Shown here: in pieces, positions 12,883-18,485 of the stretch
Layout of the letters: each line of letters begins with the position of its first letter
How positions within the stretch are numbered: the first letter of the stretch is position 1
Assembly: GCA_016839405.1 (NCBI GenBank)
Contig: JAEOUJ010000362.1
Span: 1-18,485 of the forward strand
From: Candidatus Gerdarchaeota archaeon
GTDB taxonomy: Archaea; Asgardarchaeota; Heimdallarchaeia; JABLTI01
Direction: 5' to 3'
DNA: 18,485 bases
Notes under the pieces: generated by a model
What the model was told of the DNA's origin: nothing
What the model saw: the letters and a program-made list of their open reading frames with translations, nothing else
The model's database searches: none
Made by a program: the position numbers and the translations under genes

Positions 12883-13665
12883 TTATCCCCCAATTAATTC
12901 TTGTATTATCTCATCAATTATTTGATTAAATGTTTTAGGATCTTCTATATTAACTAGATGACCAACATTTTCAATAAATCTTGCTTGACTTTGTTCTTTC
13001 ATGACAGGTTCAATTGCTTTGTATCCTGCTTGTAGTACGTATTTAATTGGGCACTTAACTTGGTTTATTATCTCATGATAATCATGTGGTAACATAATTC
13101 GAACAATTTCTCTTAATATATCAGGATTATTAACTTCGTAACCAGCGATTGAAATAACCCGCTCTTTTACATCTTGAGATACTCTATCACCTAGCATATT
13201 CCGCAACAAATTATCATAATATGCTTTATAATTGCCTTCATAATCTTTCATTACTTCAGCAATTTCTTTTTCAGTAGCTTTTTTTCCATAATAAACAGAA
13301 TGAGGTATTAATGATTCTACTGATATTATCCCTAGTACTTTTTCATTCAATAAAATTGTTGCTTCAAGAGCAATAGCTCCCCCCATACCGTGACCCAAGA
13401 TTATTATTTTATCTAATTGTTCCTTATCAATTACAGCTTTAACATCTTGTCCTAATGAAGGGTAAGTATATTTCTCTCTATTTCTACTGGACTTCCCAAC
13501 TCCCGCTACCTCAATCATTACTAATTTATATTTCGTACTCAAAGGTATTTGATACTTCCAATAATCACTAGTCACACCACAGCTACCAAGTAAAACTAAC
13601 GGGATACCTTTACCTTTAATTTCATAAAAAATATCAACATCATCAAAGGATTTTACTTTTGGCAT
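12883..13665 (-). CDS. Alpha/beta hydrolase fold protein lacking the nucleophile (probable pseudoenzyme)
   Basis: The 260 residues follow the alpha/beta hydrolase order: strand LVLLGSCG, MIEVAGVGKSS where active members have DxxGxGxS, the nucleophile elbow, a cap of about 70 residues (120-195) and a C-terminal NVGHLVNIEDP. The elbow reads GHGMGG (91-96): Gly93 replaces the catalytic Ser (GGT codon; AGT would encode Ser). After strand seven, where the acid is expected, the sequence is LQAGYKAIEP without Asp. H236 is kept. It is therefore unlikely to be a normal esterase and may bind a ligand or use another mechanism. ATG with AGGTGA eight bases upstream is a good start. It heads a coupled pair with the NTF2-like gene. 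Confidence 0.85.
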   Translation of the reverse strand: MPKVKSFDDVDIFYEIKGKGIPLVLLGSCGVTSDYWKYQIPLSTKYKLVMIEVAGVGKSSRNREKYTYPSLGQDVKAVIDKEQLDKIIILGHGMGGAIALEATILLNEKVLGIISVESLIPHSVYYGKKATEKEIAEVMKDYEGNYKAYYDNLLRNMLGDRVSQDVKERVISIAGYEVNNPDILREIVRIMLPHDYHEIINQVKCPIKYVLQAGYKAIEPVMKEQSQARFIENVGHLVNIEDPKTFNQIIDEIIQELIGG

Positions 13666-13788
13666 GTTTTAATTCACCTAATCTTTCTTTACTTTTTACC
13701 ACCGTTAAGAATCAAATGATAATCTTCATTCGTTTCCTTGAAAAATTTATTAATAACGCTTCTTTTCTTGAATTAAATTTCATTCAAT
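13666..13788 (-). promoter_or_regulatory. Promoter region of the hydrolase/NTF2-like pair
   Basis: On minus the order is the double dyad (13789-13818), an AT-rich TATA-like TTATTAATAAATT (about 13744-13756), then AGGTGA before the ATG at 13665. The leader would be roughly 55 bases. A regulator bound at the dyad would sit just upstream of the TATA region. Confidence 0.35.
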
Positions 13789-13818
13789 CCTATTAATAGG
13801 AATATTCCTATCTATAGG
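13789..13818. promoter_or_regulatory. 30-bp double dyad of CCTAT/ATAGG half-sites
   Basis: Four half-sites are evenly arranged: CCTAT at 13789, ATAGG at 13796, CCTAT at 13807 and ATAGG at 13814. Each pair forms CCTAT-NN-ATAGG, the two pairs are 18 bases apart, and the inner 16 bases (13796-13811) are a perfect palindrome. Over all 30 bases only two symmetric positions mismatch. This looks like a tandem operator for two dimers upstream of the hydrolase promoter. As RNA it could fold into a hairpin, but no T-tract follows on either strand and the exporter genes already have a terminator nearer their end. Confidence 0.5.
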
Positions 13819-13850
13819 AAATTATCTTCTTATATTTTAAATATTTATGT

Positions 13851-13895
13851 AAAAAACTGGAAGATAAATTGAATATTACAAAATATCAATTTATC
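13851..13895 (-). terminator. Terminator-like hairpin after the exporter operon
   Basis: On minus, GATAAATTGA (13895-13886) and TCAATTTATC (13872-13863) form a 10-bp perfect stem with a 13-base loop, followed after a six-base gap by TTTTTT (13856-13851). It begins 33 bases after the stop codon of the ATPase gene at 13929. Confidence 0.5.
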
Positions 13896-13928
13896 AATGA
13901 ATAGCTTGAGCAAAACCTTACTAGTTGC

Positions 13929-15587
13929 TCATTTTTCGATTATATATCCAAATCCATCGCGTTTTATTTTACCATCTAGAAGTTCAATAACTCTTGAGCC
14001 ATCTTTAATTATGTTAATATCATGTGTAGCAATTAAAAATGTTAAACCCAATTGCTCATGTAAATCAAATAATTGAGACATGACATTTTTTGCTAATTCA
14101 GCATCCATATTTGCTGTTGGCTCATCTAAAACAAGAATTTCAGGGTTATCAAAATTAGCTATTGCTAGTGATGCTCTTTGTAATTCTCCTCCGGATATTT
14201 CTAATGGGAATGAATCTTTTCGATGATCAATTTCAAACATAGAAAAAATTTGATTCATTTTTTCAGAAGGATATTTATTTAAATTGATAAAATTCCCTTC
14301 AAGGATTTCTTTTAAAAACATATTTTTCCTTATAGTGATTGTTGGGTGAAGGTCTCCTTGTTGTGAAACAATTCCAAAATTTCTTCTTCGAAATCTAGCT
14401 CTTTGTGCATCATTCATTTTATCCAATCTTTCATTATTTACAAGAATTTCCCCATTACTGCATGCTTCTAAACCTGTTATTAGTTTTATTAAAGTTGTTT
14501 TACCTGAACCACTTGGTCCAATGATAAATACTAATTCTCCTTTCTTTATTTCCATGTTGATATCTGATACTGCAATTACCTCAGAAATTTTTTGGTTATA
14601 TATTTTTGAAACATCGACGAAATTAATTTCTGATTCTTTATCAGCAAAATAATTATTAGACAGCGGTTGAATATCAAGTCTCTTTTGTTTTGCAATTTTA
14701 ATAACATCCATTTTCTTAGGTTGTAAATCGTTTGGATGTTTTAATTCTACTTTTGAATCTTCACTTACAATAAATTTGATATCTGTTCCTAATTGAAGTG
14801 CTTTGTAAATATCCGTTGGTATTCTAACACTATTTGTTGAGTCAATATGACTATAGAATTCCAAAGGATATTCATGCGTTTTATGGATTTGCCCATCAAT
14901 TACTCGAACTAATGCACTTACTCTTCCATCTTTAATTTCACAAGTTTTATCAACTCCTTCTTGGAATCTTGGATCATGCGTGACTACAAGTACAGTAACA
15001 CCAAAATCTCGAGTAATTTGTTTAAGAAGGATCTTCACTCGTTCAGTATTTATACTGTCTAATTGTCCTGTTGGTTCATCTGCCAATAATATTGGAACAT
15101 TTTTTGCTAAAGCACTTGCTATTGCTGCTCTAATCATTTCTCCTCCAGAAAGATATCTTATACGCCTATTTTCTAGATGATCAATTCCTAAGCTTTCCAG
15201 TATTGCTTTGATTCTTTTCTTATTTTCTGTATGATTTTTGGAAGAGATACTAGATGAAAAAATCATATTATCACTTATTGTACCTGAAAGGAAAAGTGTG
15301 CGCTCAGGAAATTGATGAACTATTCCAACATTTTTCAATCTATATTTTAATAATTCTCTAGCATTCATTACCTCGAGGTGAGAATCACCAATAATTACTT
15401 CTCCACTAGAAACTGATTCAATTCCAGCAAGGATTCTTATAAGAGTTGATTTTCCTGAACCACTTGGTCCAATTATTGAAATCAATTCACCCTTTTCTAT
15501 GTTCATATCAATTCCACGTAGTGCTGCAACTCTAGTGTTTGTTTCTTCATCAGAGTAGATCTTAATAACATCATTACATTCTATCAT
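13929..15587 (-). CDS. ABC exporter ATPase with two fused NBDs and an AbrB-like linker
   Basis: Two complete LolD/MacB-type nucleotide-binding domains are joined in 552 residues. NBD1: Walker A GPSGSGKST (40-48), Q92, signature LSGGE (146-150), Walker B ILLADEP (E171), H204. NBD2: Walker A GPSGSGKTT (357-365), Q409, ISGGE (464-468), LVLDEP (E489), H522. Both sites keep all residues needed for ATP hydrolysis. The linker (about 240-290) reads HIDSTNSVRIPTDIYKALQLG followed by two short strands, resembling an AbrB/SpoVT swapped-hairpin domain. The protein should drive the permease encoded just upstream. ATG lies eight bases after the permease stop, with CAGGAG in the last permease codons as ribosome site, so translation is coupled. 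Cytoplasmic. Confidence 0.9.
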   Translation of the reverse strand: MIECNDVIKIYSDEETNTRVAALRGIDMNIEKGELISIIGPSGSGKSTLIRILAGIESVSSGEVIIGDSHLEVMNARELLKYRLKNVGIVHQFPERTLFLSGTISDNMIFSSSISSKNHTENKKRIKAILESLGIDHLENRRIRYLSGGEMIRAAIASALAKNVPILLADEPTGQLDSINTERVKILLKQITRDFGVTVLVVTHDPRFQEGVDKTCEIKDGRVSALVRVIDGQIHKTHEYPLEFYSHIDSTNSVRIPTDIYKALQLGTDIKFIVSEDSKVELKHPNDLQPKKMDVIKIAKQKRLDIQPLSNNYFADKESEINFVDVSKIYNQKISEVIAVSDINMEIKKGELVFIIGPSGSGKTTLIKLITGLEACSNGEILVNNERLDKMNDAQRARFRRRNFGIVSQQGDLHPTITIRKNMFLKEILEGNFINLNKYPSEKMNQIFSMFEIDHRKDSFPLEISGGELQRASLAIANFDNPEILVLDEPTANMDAELAKNVMSQLFDLHEQLGLTFLIATHDINIIKDGSRVIELLDGKIKRDGFGYIIEK

Positions 15588-15595
15588 TTTCTTTT

Positions 15596-18448
15596 TTACT
15601 CCTGTTTTCCTGGTTTATATTTGTATAATTTAGGAATTAATGCTATAATCCATCCAAATGTCGAAATCAAGATTCCAGCAATAACAATTAATGTTAATAA
15701 CCAAATTGGAAGGTATGATTGGAAAAAGATGTAATTTTCATTCAATCCAAGATAATATATTATTAAGTATTTAATTAATGGTAATGAAATGGCTAATGCT
15801 ATTATTATTGGCAGTAAATTAACAAAGAATAATTCCAATGTAAACATACCAAGAATTTGTCTTTTAACTGCTCCCAATCTGTATAATGATTCGATAGTTC
15901 TCATTCTATCCTCTAAAATTTTATTTCCTGTAAAATAACCAACAAAAACGAGCGTGAATATTGACAAAAATAGATAGAAAAAAAGATTGCCTTTTTGAAA
16001 AACATCTATTTCTGAATAATATGTGTTATAATAATCTTCAAAGGTAGTCGCATATAAATTCTGATCTAGCAATTTTCGTTGTATTATCGGAATTGAACTT
16101 TCATTGACAGCTTTTATTAATTTGTAAGTCTTAGCATACATTTGAGATGTTACATCTAAAGTTCCAATAAATTCAGTGATTGTTTGTTTGCTTCCAACTA
16201 TAGAACAAATTTCAATATTTTGGAATAAGGTTTTTTTGGCCAATTGAGTTAAAGGAAAGAAATTGAATGAATTTACAAAATTAAGAGTTATAATATTATA
16301 GTATGAGAATCTTTCTGTATCAAAACTTCCGACTATAGTTAAATTATTGTCTTCGGCAAATTTTTTGTCAGTCAAAATTTTGGAATCTGTCTTTAAAGCT
16401 AATAAATCCTCTACTGTATTTTCTAGTAAATCAAAATCAATTGTTGCTATGAAATAATCCAGATTTTTTATTGATAGAATATTAATCTCAAAGGGTTTTG
16501 GATAATAGTGACCATAATTAGGATTTCTTATATTATAGGATACCACTTCTGTATAATTAACGATTTCAGTTATATTTTCTAAAATAATATCCATTTCATC
16601 AAATGGATCTTCCCAATCTTCTATAATTAAATTTGATAATCCCATAGCTAGCTTTGCTTCCATTTCAACATGTTTTGGCATAGATATAATTGTGCTAATG
16701 CCAGGTATTATAATTAAACCAAATATTAATGAACCTAACATTGTGATTTGATAGATTTTCTTACTATCAGAGATATGTTTTAAAGATAAAGAAAATGTAT
16801 TCAGGTTATTTTTCCAAACCCATTTACCAATTAATGACCAAATAAATGTTAATAATCTTGATATTAACAGGAAAACAAATGTTATTACTAAAGCAAGACT
16901 ACAAGTAATCATTAACCAGAAAAGTGTATGATAACTAAATGTATTCAATAAATGTACTTTAGATCCATAATAATAATACAGAATAAATAAAACAACTGAA
17001 ACTAGAACAAAACATAAAGAAGTAAGAATCAATCTAAATTCATTTGTTGAGAATAATCTTTTTAATAAGCGGCGCTTTTTCTTAAATTCCTCATGTTCAA
17101 CCTTAGCTGTTTTTTTAGCAATGGAATTTTGTATATAGAAACTTAGAACAAGAAATCCAATTAAGAAAATCATTATTGAAATTAGAAACAATGGATCTCG
17201 TATAAAATAGGAATAATAAGTAGTAGAAATAGATTCAATATTTCTTGAAATTAAATAACCAGTTAATAATCCAATTGCAATTCCCCCTATGAAACTAATA
17301 CATGTAAAAATTAGATTTTCAAGGAAAATAAATAGCCTCATAGTATTATAACTTAAACCATATAATTTCATTTTCCTGAAATTTGCTGCTAATTCTCTTG
17401 AACCTATAGTTAAAGCAATACTACTAAATAATCCAAGTATAAAGAAAAGTGGAGCATTAATACCAATAATTCTAGAAAATTGATCAATCCAAGAATTACT
17501 ATATTCTATTAAAAATGGTTTTAGGTCAGATCCTAATGCAACGTAATTAGAGACTATAGAAGAATATCTTAAAAATTCATCAGATGGAAAAGCTCTTGCA
17601 TAATCTCTTAGTTTATTTAAATTCATGTTTGAAAGATCATATTGAGCATCAACAAGGTAAGTAAATATACCTTCATAATTAAAAATTCGATTCATTATTT
17701 CAAAAAAGCTTGTATAATTAGTTAAGAAAAGCGCTTTCGCAAAATAATCTTCAAAATAATCGCTTTGAATCATAAATTCCCAATCAAAAAGATCTGCTGA
17801 TACACTATTGTTTTGTAAAATCCGTTCTATATTCTCACCAATAATACCAACAATGACATAATTTCTATTTGGTGCAGAAAGTGATTGACGATCATATAAA
17901 TTTATTGTATCATTGATTGAGTATTCTACTATATCATTCTGATAAAATAACAATTCTGATTCATTTAATGGCATTCTTCCTTCTACTAAACAATTTGAGA
18001 GATTAGCATATACGTCATAATCAATTCCCATTATTTCACAAAAATCCCAAGGTATAAATGGCATTCCTGTATAATCAAAAAATTGCGCACTCATTGCTGA
18101 TGAAAATTTCTCAACATATAAATCGGGAAATAATGCTTCAATTTTTTTAACAAAATCAGATGTGAAATCATTAACACTTTTTGTTGTAAGATTCAAACTC
18201 CCAGAATATTCTATGTTGGATTTAGCACTAATAATATCATTATTAAACCAATTTACTTCTTTTTCGCTTACTATAAAATCATTATACCGATATTTGTAAA
18301 TGACCATACAAATGCTAGTAATAGATAAGAAAATTATTACCCCAGCAAAAATTGAAAGAACTATACGATATTTTCCTGTTTTAAGGAAAATCTGGAATAA
18401 TTTCATTCTAGAAGTTTCAAATTTTTCTTGTGAATAATCCTTTGCCAA
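15596..18448 (-). CDS. Ten-helix FtsX/MacB-type ABC permease
   Basis: The 950-residue protein has a helix at about 28-51, a large ectodomain (52-330), helices at 332-349, 374-400, 419-441, 471-494, 507-531 and 568-590, a second ectodomain (591-818), and helices at 820-840, 871-899 and 912-940. Two FtsX signatures follow the ectodomains: RELAANFRKMKLYGLSYN (351-368) and DRMRTIESLYRLGAVKRQI (847-865). This 4+2+4 plan matches type VII exporters (MacB, LolCE, BceB, YbbP groups), which use ATP to move or extract lipids, lipoproteins or peptides at the membrane surface rather than pumping across it. The cargo is unknown. The start is TTG at 18448 (TGA in frame just upstream); ATG at 18406 is the alternative and leaves the first helix intact. 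Confidence 0.87.
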   Translation of the reverse strand: MAKDYSQEKFETSRMKLFQIFLKTGKYRIVLSIFAGVIIFLSITSICMVIYKYRYNDFIVSEKEVNWFNNDIISAKSNIEYSGSLNLTTKSVNDFTSDFVKKIEALFPDLYVEKFSSAMSAQFFDYTGMPFIPWDFCEIMGIDYDVYANLSNCLVEGRMPLNESELLFYQNDIVEYSINDTINLYDRQSLSAPNRNYVIVGIIGENIERILQNNSVSADLFDWEFMIQSDYFEDYFAKALFLTNYTSFFEIMNRIFNYEGIFTYLVDAQYDLSNMNLNKLRDYARAFPSDEFLRYSSIVSNYVALGSDLKPFLIEYSNSWIDQFSRIIGINAPLFFILGLFSSIALTIGSRELAANFRKMKLYGLSYNTMRLFIFLENLIFTCISFIGGIAIGLLTGYLISRNIESISTTYYSYFIRDPLFLISIMIFLIGFLVLSFYIQNSIAKKTAKVEHEEFKKKRRLLKRLFSTNEFRLILTSLCFVLVSVVLFILYYYYGSKVHLLNTFSYHTLFWLMITCSLALVITFVFLLISRLLTFIWSLIGKWVWKNNLNTFSLSLKHISDSKKIYQITMLGSLIFGLIIIPGISTIISMPKHVEMEAKLAMGLSNLIIEDWEDPFDEMDIILENITEIVNYTEVVSYNIRNPNYGHYYPKPFEINILSIKNLDYFIATIDFDLLENTVEDLLALKTDSKILTDKKFAEDNNLTIVGSFDTERFSYYNIITLNFVNSFNFFPLTQLAKKTLFQNIEICSIVGSKQTITEFIGTLDVTSQMYAKTYKLIKAVNESSIPIIQRKLLDQNLYATTFEDYYNTYYSEIDVFQKGNLFFYLFLSIFTLVFVGYFTGNKILEDRMRTIESLYRLGAVKRQILGMFTLELFFVNLLPIIIALAISLPLIKYLIIYYLGLNENYIFFQSYLPIWLLTLIVIAGILISTFGWIIALIPKLYKYKPGKQE

Positions 18449-18458
18449 ATCCCATCAA

Positions 18459-18474
18459 TCTCAAAATTTTGAGA
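18459..18474. promoter_or_regulatory. 16-bp perfect palindrome just upstream of the exporter operon
   Basis: TCTCAAAATTTTGAGA is its own reverse complement and ends 10 bases before the TTG start of the permease. It could be an operator or an mRNA hairpin near the ribosome site. The window ends 11 bases further on, so the promoter itself is not visible. Confidence 0.35.
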
Positions 18475-18485
18475 AAGATACTCCC

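Overview
The window is AT-rich and reads as a piece of an archaeal chromosome, possibly Asgard/Heimdall-type. This is inferred from surface proteins with a C-terminal helix and Arg/Lys tail, a membrane-bound winged-helix/zinc-ribbon protein, TTG starts behind GGTG/GGGGG-type Shine-Dalgarno sites, TATA-like boxes 20-50 bases before starts, and fused-NBD FtsX-type exporters. No rRNA, tRNA, CRISPR array, insertion sequence or phage module was recognised, so the taxonomic call is weak.

Layout. Bases 1-497 hold the 3' end of a calcium-binding-repeat surface protein. From 720 to 2345 an ankyrin-repeat gene (minus) diverges from a membrane-anchored winged-helix/zinc-ribbon protein (plus), with a 19-bp perfect dyad between them. 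From 2369 to 5393, on minus, lie a PrsW-like membrane protease homologue, a metallo-beta-lactamase-fold (MBL) hydrolase and a zinc alcohol dehydrogenase. From 5597 to 7904, on plus, lie an eight-bladed beta-propeller surface protein and a small four-helix membrane protein. From 7906 to 13665 everything is on minus: a secreted, membrane-anchored protein of unknown function, a flavin reductase-like protein, a second MBL hydrolase, a cysteine-rich protein resembling the DUF6144 group, a SAM methyltransferase, an NTF2-like protein and an alpha/beta hydrolase whose nucleophile is replaced. From 13929 to 18448, also on minus, is a two-gene exporter: a 10-helix FtsX/MacB-type permease followed by a protein with two fused ABC ATPase domains.

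How the genes may work together. Permease and ATPase form one transcription and translation unit and should make a complete type VII (MacB/LolCDE/BceAB-like) mechanotransmission transporter. The hydrolase and NTF2-like genes are translationally coupled. The minus-strand genes from 8945 to 13665 look like a loose set of small-molecule enzymes with separate promoters rather than one tight operon. The two surface proteins (ends at 497 and 7372) share calcium-binding repeats and a nearly superimposable C-terminal tail, so they probably reach and sit in the envelope the same way.

The points most worth a second look are an in-frame TAA in the last ankyrin repeat with an intact repeat continuing after it, the Ser-to-Gly alpha/beta hydrolase, an AbrB-like segment between the two ABC domains, a 30-bp double dyad of CCTAT/ATAGG half-sites, the shared C-terminal tail, and a plus-strand hairpin plus T-tract with no gene to terminate. 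No gene-free stretch exceeds 300 bases; the longest are 498-719 and 13666-13928.
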